Shown here one piece after another: positions 9,190-18,151 of a stretch of DNA of 64,000 nt (the first letter of the stretch is position 1; every line of letters starts with the position of its first letter). The notes beneath the pieces were generated by a model that saw only the letters and a list, made by a program, of their open reading frames with translations, was not told the DNA's origin and searched no databases. Location: the NCBI GenBank assembly GCA_031291295.1, contig JARLJI010000113.1:1-64000 (forward strand). The letters are read 5' to 3'. This DNA is from Rhodoferax sp. GTDB taxonomy: Bacteria > Pseudomonadota > Gammaproteobacteria > Burkholderiales > Burkholderiaceae_C. The position numbers were made by a program, and so were the translations under genes.

Positions 9190-9206
9190 CCTCTTGGTCA
9201 CGGCCC

Positions 9207-9692
9207 TCACCTCTTGCGGCCACGCCCCTCGGAGCCGGCGAGCAGGCTCTCCACGCGTGCCAGCTCCAGTTTGAGCAGCTCGCGCACCACGTCGGGGCGC
9301 CCGTAATACTCCCGGAAGTCAAGCATGTCGGGCTGCGGCGGGAGCTGGTCGCGCAGGGTATCCACCAGATCGAGTTGCCGCTGGGTCAGACGCACGTCCA
9401 GGCGCTCAAAGCTTTGACCCGTCGGGATGGCCAGTGACTTGGGTACGGGAAGCTTGAATCGCTTGTCCTGGGCGGTTTCGATCACGGTGCACAGAATGGC
9501 GTGGATAGTGTGCCTCTGCCCCGTCAGGAGTTCGGTGAGGGCGCGCAGGCGGGTCAGGGCCGCCGATTCGTCGTGTTCCGGCGCGGCGTCCGGGGCCGAT
9601 GGCAGGCGCAGCGTGAGGTGCTTGACCTCCTCGGGCGTCTTTGGCCGGCGGGGCTTGACGGCTCCTGGAACATTTTTACTGTGGGCTTCCAT
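9207..9692 (-). CDS. Hypothetical protein of the mobile module
   Basis: ORF from MEAHSKNVPG; convergent with 8878-9189. Confidence 0.5.
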   Translation of the reverse strand: MEAHSKNVPGAVKPRRPKTPEEVKHLTLRLPSAPDAAPEHDESAALTRLRALTELLTGQRHTIHAILCTVIETAQDKRFKLPVPKSLAIPTGQSFERLDVRLTQRQLDLVDTLRDQLPPQPDMLDFREYYGRPDVVRELLKLELARVESLLAGSEGRGRKR

Positions 9693-9780
9693 ACCGGGGA
9701 TTTTGCAGCCAAAGTGACGGCCGCTCGGTGAAGGGGGAAGGAAAATCGAAAGGCTACGTCGTTGGCGCAAAGATCGAAAT

Positions 9781-9897
9781 GACCTTGCCCCCGAAAAGTG
9801 GGGTTCTTGAGCCTTGTTCAAAATATGACCAAGGAGTCAAGAAGTGTCAGGAAAGCAAGCGCGTGCGCAGTACACGCTGGAATACAAACTGGAGAGT
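9781..9897 (+). mobile_element. Truncated IS3-family element (left end plus OrfA start)
   Basis: tgaccttgcccccgaaaagtgg end followed by MSGKQARAQYTLEYKLE, typical of IS3-family OrfA; homology stops after KLE. Confidence 0.7.
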
Positions 9898-10185
9898 GAT
9901 TTCCCGATGGAGGCAGATAGCAGTCCTTCGCCGGCTAGCCCGTGGGATCGAATGTCAGCTTGCCGGCGCCTCCACGGATTCATTGTCCCGGTCAGTTGCC
10001 GTCTGCAGCTACCGTCAGCATCGAAGACTCGGCACCGCACACCAAGCGCAAGGCCGCAGCGGCCTGATGCAGCCGTATACCATCGGTGTTTTTTGAATTG
10101 CATCGGACACCAAGTCCAACCTGATTTGCCCCCAAGCCTCAAGCTGCAGCCGGGTTTGCCACACATGCTCGTCGCTACGAGCCCG

Positions 10186-10944
10186 TCACATCCCAAGGTA
10201 CGCGCGGCGCACCTCATCGTTGGAGAGCAGGTCCCGCCCGTTGCCTTGCAACATCACGTTGCCGGTTTCCAGCACGTAGGCGTAGTCGGCCACCGCAAGC
10301 GCGGCGCGCGCATTCTGCTCTACCAGCAGAATCGTCATTCCGCCCTCCTTGAGCTTGACGATGACGCGGAAGATCTCCTGGACGATCAAGGGAGCCAAAC
10401 CCATCGATGGCTCGTCCAGCAGCAACAGGCTCGGCTTTCCCATCAGCGCGCGGCCAAGCGCGAGCATTTGCTGCTGCCCGCCGGAAAGTGTGCCGGCAGG
10501 TAGCAACCGCTTCTCCTTGAGGATGGGAAAGAGCTCGTACGCTTCCTCCAAGCCCCTCGCAACATCAGCGGCCGGGCGCGTATACGCCCCCATGCGCAGG
10601 TTGTCTTCGATTGTCATCGGACCGAACACCTGTCGCCCTTCGGGTGCTTGGCAGATGCCAGCGCGAACACGGGCGTCCGGGCGTGCACTGGTGATAGGTT
10701 TGCCGCGCAGCAAGATACTGCCGTCACTCACAGGCTGGACTCCGGAGACGCAACGCATCAATGTCGTCTTGCCAGCGCCGTTCGCTCCGACGAGAGAAAC
10801 GAGCTGACGGTCCTTCACTACGATCGATACGCCGTGGAGCGCCTCGACGCGGCCGTACCGGGTCTTCAGGCCCTTGAGTTCCAGCACATCGACGTCGGGC
10901 GCTCGCGCGAGGTGCTCTGCAGTAGCGACCGCTTCGTCATCCAT
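10186..10944 (-). CDS. livF: Branched-chain-type ABC transporter ATP-binding protein (LivF-like)
   Basis: GANGAGKTTLMR, LSGGQQQMLALGRALMGKPSLLLLDEPSMGLAP. Confidence 0.92.
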   Translation of the reverse strand: MDDEAVATAEHLARAPDVDVLELKGLKTRYGRVEALHGVSIVVKDRQLVSLVGANGAGKTTLMRCVSGVQPVSDGSILLRGKPITSARPDARVRAGICQAPEGRQVFGPMTIEDNLRMGAYTRPAADVARGLEEAYELFPILKEKRLLPAGTLSGGQQQMLALGRALMGKPSLLLLDEPSMGLAPLIVQEIFRVIVKLKEGGMTILLVEQNARAALAVADYAYVLETGNVMLQGNGRDLLSNDEVRRAYLGM

Positions 10945-10946
10945 AG

Positions 10947-11711
10947 TCAGACCTCCTCGAGCGCCTCGCCGAGATAGGCCGAAATGACGTCTCGATTGGT
11001 TCGGATTTCGTCTGGAGTCCCTTCGGCCAGTCTTTCGCCATGGTCGAGTACGAGGATCCGCTGAGACACGTTCATCACCAGCTTCATATCGTGCTCCACA
11101 AGAACGATCGTGATTCCGGAGCTTGCCAGTTTGGCAACCAATTCCTCGATTTCATGCGTTTCGGTGTGGTTGAGGCCAGCGGCAGGTTCGTCGAGCAGCA
11201 GAATCTTGGGATCGGCGGCGAGTGCTCGCGCAATTTCGAGGCGCTTCAAAGCGCCATAAGGCATTGAGTTGGCATGCGCGCCGATAAACCTTTCGCAGCC
11301 GACGAAGCCCAGCAGCTCGGCGGCCCTCGTGCGGCAAACGCGGTCGGCCGAGCCAAGACCTGGCCAACGAACCATTCCCGCGAACAGACTGCTGTTAAGC
11401 TTGAGATGGGCGCCGACCATTACGTTCTCGATTGCGCTCAGGTTCATGCAGACCTGCAAATTCTGGAACGTCCGGCTCATGCCGCGCTTGGCCAACTCGT
11501 TCGGGGCCACACCGGCAACCTCTTGCCCTTCGAATTCGATGGAACCGCTCGAGGGCGTATAGACGCCCGTGACGAGATTGAACAGCGTCGTCTTGCCTGC
11601 ACCGTTCGGTCCAATGACGGCGTAGACGATCCCCTGCGGCACTTCGAACCCGACATCCCGGACGGCGTGCACGCCACCGAAGCTCTTGGAGAGATTTGAA
11701 ACCTTGAGCAC
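10947..11711 (-). CDS. livG: ABC transporter ATP-binding protein (LivG-like), GTG start
   Basis: GPNGAGKTTLFNLVTGVYTP, YGALKRLEIARALAADPKILLLDEPAAGLNHTE. Confidence 0.9.
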   Translation of the reverse strand: MLKVSNLSKSFGGVHAVRDVGFEVPQGIVYAVIGPNGAGKTTLFNLVTGVYTPSSGSIEFEGQEVAGVAPNELAKRGMSRTFQNLQVCMNLSAIENVMVGAHLKLNSSLFAGMVRWPGLGSADRVCRTRAAELLGFVGCERFIGAHANSMPYGALKRLEIARALAADPKILLLDEPAAGLNHTETHEIEELVAKLASSGITIVLVEHDMKLVMNVSQRILVLDHGERLAEGTPDEIRTNRDVISAYLGEALEEV

Positions 11712-11712
11712 G

Positions 11713-12717
11713 TCAGTTATCTTTCCGATCCAGCAGCTTGGCAAGGCTCGGCACGACGCCACGAGGCAGAAAAATCATCGTGACGATCAGGATGAGGCCG
11801 AAGACGATCGTCTCCCACCCTTCGAAGCGAGTGAGGGCCTGCGGAAGCAGTGTCAGAAGCGCTGCGCCGAACACCGAGCCCCACACCGAAGCCATGCCGC
11901 CGATGACCACCATCGTGACGAGCTCTATCGAATAAGGCAGTGAGGCCAGTCCTGGCGTAATGAAGCCCAAGTAGTGTGCAGAGAGGCTACCTATGACTGC
12001 CGCGACTACCGCTGAGAAGACAAAGACGCGCGTCTTGAACTTCACCGTGTCGATGCCGACGACGCAGGCGGCGATCTCTGATCCATGGAGAGCCTGCAGG
12101 GCACGCCCCGCGGGCGAGTCGATCAGGTTTTGCGCGAGCACGATCATCGCCAGTAAAAGGCCGGTGAAGAGCCAATACCACTGCTTTTCACCCGTCAGGT
12201 TCCAGCCAAACACACTGAAGTTACCGACCGACATGCCGTCCGGCCCCCCAGTCCAAGCGCTTTCATTCGAGATAACGATTGAAACAACGATCCCCAGCCC
12301 CAATGTGGCCATAGCGAGATAATGGCCGCGGAGCCGCAGGATGGCGCTGGCAACCAGCCAGCTGAGAGCAGCAGTTACCATCACCGATGCAAGCAGTGCC
12401 AACCCAGACGGAAGACCAAAACGAGAGGTAAGCACCCCCGACGCGTACGCGCCCACCCCATAAAACGCGGCATGCCCGAGGCTGATTTGGCCAGCATAGC
12501 CCACCAACAGGTTGAGCGCGATCGCGATAACGGCATTGATTGAAATGCGTATCGCGACGTCGGTGAAGTAGGCGTTGGGCAAAACCAATGGCAGCAAGCC
12601 TAGCAGTACGGCAAAGGCCCCGGTCGCAACTAGGCGGCGCGACTGTGCCCGTGCCGTCGGGTCAAGTGCAGTGACTGACGAGGAAGAGCCCTCAGACACG
12701 ATCCGTTTGCCTTGCAC
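11713..12717 (-). CDS. livM: ABC transporter permease (LivM-like)
   Basis: NLLVGYAGQISLGHAAFYGVGAYASGVL. Confidence 0.9.
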   Translation of the reverse strand: MQGKRIVSEGSSSSVTALDPTARAQSRRLVATGAFAVLLGLLPLVLPNAYFTDVAIRISINAVIAIALNLLVGYAGQISLGHAAFYGVGAYASGVLTSRFGLPSGLALLASVMVTAALSWLVASAILRLRGHYLAMATLGLGIVVSIVISNESAWTGGPDGMSVGNFSVFGWNLTGEKQWYWLFTGLLLAMIVLAQNLIDSPAGRALQALHGSEIAACVVGIDTVKFKTRVFVFSAVVAAVIGSLSAHYLGFITPGLASLPYSIELVTMVVIGGMASVWGSVFGAALLTLLPQALTRFEGWETIVFGLILIVTMIFLPRGVVPSLAKLLDRKDN

Positions 12718-13564
12718 CGAACATCCCTTGCGGTCGAACCACGAGGATAAGCAGGACGAGAACGAACGCTACCGCGTCCTTATAGGCGGAAGAAACGTAG
12801 CCGGCAGTCAAGGTCTCAAACAGGCCCAAGAAGAGGCCGCCGAAAACCGCGCCCAGCCCACTGCCGAGACCACCGATCGCCGCAGCGACAAAGCCCTTGA
12901 GCCCCAACATCACTCCCGAGTCGTATGACGTGGTCGAAATAGGCGTAATCAAGACGCCGCCAGCGGCGCCTATGGCCGCCGACAGCACGAAGCTCAAGGC
13001 CAGCACGCGCCGGGTGTCGATCCCCACCAGCTGAGCCGCGAGTCGGTTGTAGGCGGTCGCCAGCATGCCTTTGCCGAGTCGAGTTTGAGTGAAAAAATAG
13101 CCCAGCGCGACAACAAGCAGCGTGGAGAGACCGATCACCCACAGGCTTTGCGGCAGGATCGTCGCGCCAAACGCCGAAAGCGGCGCGTCGCCTGAAAATG
13201 AACGCAATGCGTACGTCCCCTTGCCTAGAGTCACCTCAACCAAGCCCCGCAGGACCATCGATACGCCAATGGTAATGATGATGATGCCCACCACGTCGGC
13301 ATCATGCGCCGGCTCGATGGCGAGTTTTTCCACCACCAAGCCGACGAAGGCGACCACGAGGACACCCAGTACGGCGGCGAGTGGAAGCGGGACTCCTACG
13401 GTCGTCAGGAACGCCGCGGACATGCCCCCCAGCATGATGAATTCGCCTTGCGCGAAATTGATGACCCCGGAAGCGTTGTAGATGATCGAGAAGCCGAGCG
13501 CCGCCAGAGCATAAGTCGCGCCAATGGTGATTCCAGAGAACAGGAGCTGGGTGAACTGCGACAA
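12692..13564 (-). CDS. livH: ABC transporter permease (LivH-like)
   Basis: GATYALAALGFSIIYNASGVINFAQGEFIMLGG. Confidence 0.9.
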   Translation of the reverse strand: MSQFTQLLFSGITIGATYALAALGFSIIYNASGVINFAQGEFIMLGGMSAAFLTTVGVPLPLAAVLGVLVVAFVGLVVEKLAIEPAHDADVVGIIIITIGVSMVLRGLVEVTLGKGTYALRSFSGDAPLSAFGATILPQSLWVIGLSTLLVVALGYFFTQTRLGKGMLATAYNRLAAQLVGIDTRRVLALSFVLSAAIGAAGGVLITPISTTSYDSGVMLGLKGFVAAAIGGLGSGLGAVFGGLFLGLFETLTAGYVSSAYKDAVAFVLVLLILVVRPQGMFGARQTDRV

Positions 13565-13625
13565 TACGGGGGTTCCTGTCTGAAATGTGAGGACGTTTGT
13601 AAAGGAAGATCACTGACATTCTGCT

Positions 13626-14771
13626 TCAGTCGACCAAAGACCACTCGCCCTTCTTGATGTCCATCAACTTGAGGGCGGACTTCGGATCCAGACCCATGTG
13701 ATCAGTCGGAGACATGGTGAAGATGCCGGAGACCCCGACGTAGTCGGAAGTCCGCTCGAGCGCGTCACGCACTTTTTCCTTGTCGGTACTCTTGGCCCGG
13801 CTAACGGCGTTGACATAGAGATCGAGAGCATCAAATGCATAGCCGCCAAACGGAGATGCCTCTTCCTTGTATTTGGCCTCATAGGTTTTTGCAAACGCCA
13901 TGAGCACTTTCTTCTGTGGGTCCGAGTCAGGAAGTTTGTTTGGAATGAGCAGTGCGGTGCCCGAAACCCGGACGCCTTCCGCGGCGGTGCCCGACAAGGT
14001 GATGTATTCGGACGTTGCGACACTGGCCGACTCGTAGTGCGGCGTCTTGATTCCGAGCTGTGCCATGTTCTTGGCAAGCACGACCGCCCCTTGACCGGCC
14101 CCGAACACGAAGATTGCCTGCAGATTCGGAATCGCGCGGATCTTCGCCAGTTGGGCGGTCATGTCAGTGTCCTTGGCTCCGTATGACTCGTCCGCAACGA
14201 TCTCGATGCCGTACTTCAATGCTGCACTTTGTGACTCCTTGCGGCCGGACTGCCCGTAGCCGGTCGTCTCGGAAATGAGCGCGATGCGCTTGATGCCACG
14301 CTTGTTCATATCGGCATAAACCCGGGCAATCTGCATGCGATCGGTGGAGGCAGTCTTGAATACGTAAGGCTTGACCGGCTCGACCACAACGACGCCGCCA
14401 GCGCACGAGATGAAGGGCACCTTGGCCTTTTCGACGATCGGAATCATGGCCATGGACGATCCGGTCGTGGTGCCGCAAAGCACCACATCGACGCCATCGT
14501 TCTCGATCAGCCGCTTGGCGAAGCCATTCGCTTTTGCGGCGTCGCTTCCATCGTCATAGACAAACAATTTGAGCTGCTTGCCGAGGACACCTCCGGACTT
14601 GTTGATCTCCTCGACGCGCATCTGGAGTGCCTTCTCTTGCGGCGCACCCAGATACCCGGCCCCCCCTGTCGTCGACAGCACCGCGCCAACCTTTATGACG
14701 TCTTGCGCCACAGCGGACAAGGTCGCAAGGGTTGCTGCGGCTACAAGGACACTTTTCAGGAACTTACGCAT
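13626..14771 (-). CDS. ABC transporter substrate-binding protein (LivK-like)
   Basis: Signal peptide; IKVGAVLSTTGGAGYLGAPQEKALQMRVEEINKSGGVLGKQLKL. Confidence 0.9.
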   Translation of the reverse strand: MRKFLKSVLVAAATLATLSAVAQDVIKVGAVLSTTGGAGYLGAPQEKALQMRVEEINKSGGVLGKQLKLFVYDDGSDAAKANGFAKRLIENDGVDVVLCGTTTGSSMAMIPIVEKAKVPFISCAGGVVVVEPVKPYVFKTASTDRMQIARVYADMNKRGIKRIALISETTGYGQSGRKESQSAALKYGIEIVADESYGAKDTDMTAQLAKIRAIPNLQAIFVFGAGQGAVVLAKNMAQLGIKTPHYESASVATSEYITLSGTAAEGVRVSGTALLIPNKLPDSDPQKKVLMAFAKTYEAKYKEEASPFGGYAFDALDLYVNAVSRAKSTDKEKVRDALERTSDYVGVSGIFTMSPTDHMGLDPKSALKLMDIKKGEWSLVD

Positions 14772-14950
14772 GATTTGCTTTCTTCTTTACGATTCAAATT
14801 GCGTGCAACGTTTGCCAGTGGCGGGTGAAGCTGTGTGAAACTCCTCTCCCATTGCCAACAGGGTTCAAGTTAGGCACGCTGACAGCAGCGACTTCGACTG
14901 GATCGTAGGCAGTACCCGGCCAGCAGGCTGTCCCCTCGCAGGGGTACAGG

Positions 14951-15062
14951 GCTCATGCCTGGTACCTGCCCAAGGGCACCGGCCTGAGGGTGTTCGGCCG
15001 GGACGAGTTCGACGCGATCGCCGACAGCATGAACAACCGGCCACGTGCCACGCCTCTGGAGA
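14951..15062 (+). pseudogene. IS30-family transposase C-terminal fragment
   Basis: AHAWYLPKGTGLRVFGRDEFDAIADSMNNRPRATPLE. Confidence 0.75.
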
Positions 15063-15140
15063 GACAGAGGGCGCCACCGATTGTTCAGACCAATAAAGTG
15101 GTAGGCGGCAAAATTGGGGAGAGGAGCACCTTGGCAACTC

Positions 15141-15162
15141 GTCCCCTTCGGCGGGGACAGAC
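15141..15162 (+). promoter_or_regulatory. Operator motif GTCCCC-TTCGGC-GGGGAC-AGAC
   Basis: Exact palindrome, tail toward + gene; 47 bp before the ATG at 15210. Confidence 0.7.
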
Positions 15163-15209
15163 TGGAACTCTCCCAACTGCGACCATTTGACAGCAAGAGA
15201 GGTGCTCAG

Positions 15210-15407
15210 ATGGAATGGCTGATCCCGTACAACCTGGAACCGGACGAACCTGACGTGGGCGAGGGACGTTTGCCTGTCGAGCCCAAGGTCGATGCCTCCA
15301 ACACGCCTGCAGCGGGTGCCATTGGTGCTCGTCCCAGGCTTTCCGCCGCTAGTGAACGTACCGGGCAGCCGCCGATTCTGCGAATCCAGGAGTGCGGGCG
15401 TGCGTAA
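15210..15407 (+). CDS. Small hypothetical protein overlapping the ferredoxin reductase start
   Basis: ATG 47 bp after operator; ends GTGCGTAA, overlapping the GTG start of the next ORF. Confidence 0.4.
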   Translation: MEWLIPYNLEPDEPDVGEGRLPVEPKVDASNTPAAGAIGARPRLSAASERTGQPPILRIQECGRA

Positions 15408-16611
15408 GCCAGTTGTCATCGTCGGCGCGGGACACGCGGGCTTTCACTGCGCCGCAGCGCTTAGGCAACAGAGTTACGAAGACGGCATCGTGCTGATCGC
15501 CGGCGAGGACTCGCTGCCCTACCAGCGCCCACCTTTGTCGAAGGCCTACCTGCTGCAGAAGACCTCCGCCGCGGACCTGCTGTTCCGGCCCGAGCGTTTC
15601 TTCGGCGACCAGCGGATCGACGTGGTTTTCGCGAATGCGGCGAGCATCGACCGCAGGCTCCAGCAGGTGGTCCTCCTGAATGGCGACTGCGTCGAATACA
15701 GCCACTTGGTCCTGGCCACAGGCGCCAAGGCCCGCAGACTTGCCATTCCAGGCGCCGACCTGGCCGGGGTATTGGCGCTGCAGACCCTCGGTGACGCCGA
15801 CACGTTGCTGCCCATGCTCCGGAGCTGCGAAAACGTGCTGGTCGTCGGGGCCGGCTTCATCGGCCTCGAGTTCGCAACGGCTGCCCGCGGATTGGGACTC
15901 AAGGTTCGCGTCGTCGATGTCGCGGACCGGCCCATGTCACGCGCCCTTTCCAACGAGTGCGGCGGATTTTTTGCCAACGCCCATCGCCAACTCGGCACCG
16001 AGTTCCTGTTCAACACCGGACTGGAGCGGCTGGAAGGGCTTGATGGCAAGGTCGTGGCGGCAGTGACTTCGCAAGGCCGGCGGCTGCCTGCCGACCTGGT
16101 GCTCGTCGGCATTGGCGCGACGCCGCAGACCCAACTCGCCTTGCAGGCGGGGCTGGCGGTGGAAAATGGCATCTCCGTCGACAGCCACCTGCTCACGGCG
16201 GATCCGAACATTTCGGCGATTGGCGACGTGGCCTGCTTCCCGGAAGCTGGCAGCGGACGCGCCATCCGGCTGGAATCGGTGCAGAACGCAACCGATCAGG
16301 GGCGCGCGGTCGCGGCGCGGATCATGGGAAAGGAGGCAGCCTACGCCACTGTGCCCTGGTTCTGGAGCGACCAGGGCGACATCAAATTGCAGATTGCGGG
16401 CCTGCGCCGCGGCGATGAGGAGCACGTGGTCATCGGGGATCCCGCGTCTCGCAGTTTCTCCGTGTTGTGTATCCGGGATGACACCCTGGCTGCCGTCGAA
16501 TCAGTGAACCGGCCGGCCGACCACATGCTGGCGCGGCGGCTGATCGCCAAGGGGTGCAGGACCACGCCCGCTGCGGCCCGCCAGCCGGCGTTCGACCTCA
16601 AAGCCCTATAG
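15400..16611 (+). CDS. NAD(P)/FAD-dependent ferredoxin (rubredoxin-type) reductase
   Basis: VRKPVVIVGAGHAGFHCA; LPYQRPPLSKAYL; VVGAGFIGLEFA; two dinucleotide motifs. Confidence 0.88.
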   Translation: MRKPVVIVGAGHAGFHCAAALRQQSYEDGIVLIAGEDSLPYQRPPLSKAYLLQKTSAADLLFRPERFFGDQRIDVVFANAASIDRRLQQVVLLNGDCVEYSHLVLATGAKARRLAIPGADLAGVLALQTLGDADTLLPMLRSCENVLVVGAGFIGLEFATAARGLGLKVRVVDVADRPMSRALSNECGGFFANAHRQLGTEFLFNTGLERLEGLDGKVVAAVTSQGRRLPADLVLVGIGATPQTQLALQAGLAVENGISVDSHLLTADPNISAIGDVACFPEAGSGRAIRLESVQNATDQGRAVAARIMGKEAAYATVPWFWSDQGDIKLQIAGLRRGDEEHVVIGDPASRSFSVLCIRDDTLAAVESVNRPADHMLARRLIAKGCRTTPAAARQPAFDLKAL

Positions 16612-16644
16612 GCCGTCCGACATCTTGAAACGAGGGGAAACCCC

Positions 16645-17200
16645 ATGCACCAAGCCAGCCTTCACATCATCCGGGAAGAGCATTCGGCGCTGTCCGCAGT
16701 GCTGTAGTCGATCATTGCACTGCTCGAGAGGGGCCCACGCGACGATCCACGTCAATTCTTCGACGCACTCCGGGCGATGCTTTTCTACACCGATGAGTTC
16801 CCCGAACGGCGCCGTCACCTCAATGAGTCGAACCTGTTGTTTCCCGCGGTCGTGCGAAGCGCCCCGGAGCACAAGCCGGTCATCGACCAGCTTAAAAACG
16901 ATCACGGGCACGGCGAAGCGAGGGTGCGCGAGCCGTAGCACTTGCTGCTGTCGTGAGAGTTGCTCGGAGAGACGGGTGAAATTGCTTTCAGGCAGGCCGC
17001 CCGGGAGTATGTGCAACTCTACCTGCATCACATGCGCCTGGAAGAAACCGAGATCCTCCCGGTGGCTCAAGCCAGGCTCACGCCAGACGACTGGGCGCAG
17101 CTGGACGCGAAGTTCATGAAGGACCGCGATCCGCTCAGTGGGGGTGAGCGCGATCCCAAGTACGAACGCCTGTTCAGCCTGATTGCGTTGCTGACGCCCG
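16645..17200 (+). pseudogene. Hemerythrin-domain protein with three in-frame stops
   Basis: MHQASLHIIREEHSALSAVL*SII..FYTDEFPERRRHLNESNLLFP..ARVREP*HLLLS*ELLGE..EYVQLYLHHMRLEETEILPVA; paralogue at 37123. Confidence 0.8.
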
Positions 17201-17236
17201 CCGCCCATCGGCTTGGCCAACTGAAGGGCTGCCGCG

Positions 17237-18151
17237 TCAGGCAGCACCGGCCGGGGGCCGCCCGATGCCGGGGAAGATCCGGATCACCGCGCTGTCGTCC
17301 TCGCGCCCCAGTCCAGCCGCCGCTGCAATGGCGAACATCTGGTACGCGGTGGATGCGAGCGGCGTGGGAAAGGCGCTGGCGCGCGCGGTGTCCAGCACGA
17401 GGCCCAGGTCCTTGACGAAGATGTCGAGCGCGGTCTGCGCGCCCGGCTCAGGCGAAATCATCCGCGGCACGCGGTCGCTGAAGGCCCAGGAGCTGGCCGC
17501 GCCGCTCTGGAGTGCTTGGTACAGCAGCTGCGGGTCCACCCCTTCGCGCAGGCCCAGCGCCATCGCCTCCGCGGCGGCGGCAATCTGCACGCCGACCAGC
17601 AGCTGGTTGATCACCTTGGCCTTGGAGCCCAGGCCATGCGCAGTGCCGAAGCGGAACCCGCGCGTGGAGATCGCGGCCAGCACGTCTTCGCAGGCGGCGT
17701 AGGCGGGCTCGGGACCGGAGGTCAGCAGCGTCAGCGTGCCTTGCGCCGCACCGGTGACGCCGCCAGTGACCGGCGCGTCCAGCAGCAGCAGGCCGAGCGC
17801 GGCGAGCCGCTCGCCAAGTTTCTCGACGAAGGCCGGGGGCGTGGTCGCCGAGAGGATCACCACGCTGCCCGGCCGCAACTGCGCGGCGACGCCGCCGGGT
17901 CCGAACAGGACCGCTTCGGTTTGCCCAGCGTTGACGACCAGGACGATCACGGCGCCGCACCTCTCGCCCAGATCTGCCGGCGTGGCACAAGCCTGGCCGC
18001 CTTCACGCACCAGGGCTGCACGCGCATCCGGCCGCAAATCGCAGCCATGGACCTTGAAGCCTTTGCGTAACAGGTTGCGTGCGACGCCCTGCCCCATGGC
18101 GCCCAGGCCGATCAGGCCGACGCAGCGCGAGGCAGGCGCCGCCGTCGTCAC
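17237..18151 (-). CDS. NAD(P)-dependent beta-hydroxyacid dehydrogenase family
   Basis: GLIGLGAMGQGVARNLLRKGFKVHGCD; DAPVTGGVTGAAQGTL. Confidence 0.88.
   Translation of the reverse strand: MTTAAPASRCVGLIGLGAMGQGVARNLLRKGFKVHGCDLRPDARAALVREGGQACATPADLGERCGAVIVLVVNAGQTEAVLFGPGGVAAQLRPGSVVILSATTPPAFVEKLGERLAALGLLLLDAPVTGGVTGAAQGTLTLLTSGPEPAYAACEDVLAAISTRGFRFGTAHGLGSKAKVINQLLVGVQIAAAAEAMALGLREGVDPQLLYQALQSGAASSWAFSDRVPRMISPEPGAQTALDIFVKDLGLVLDTARASAFPTPLASTAYQMFAIAAAAGLGREDDSAVIRIFPGIGRPPAGAA

Noticed and set aside
9844-10503. 219-aa ORF as a functional gene
   Set aside because: Only the first ~17 residues are IS3 OrfA-like; the rest reads antisense through livF.
16645-17200. Stop-codon recoding in the hemerythrin-like gene
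   Set aside because: Both TAG and TGA occur, and neighbouring genes use ordinary stops with no recoding machinery seen; pseudogene is simpler.
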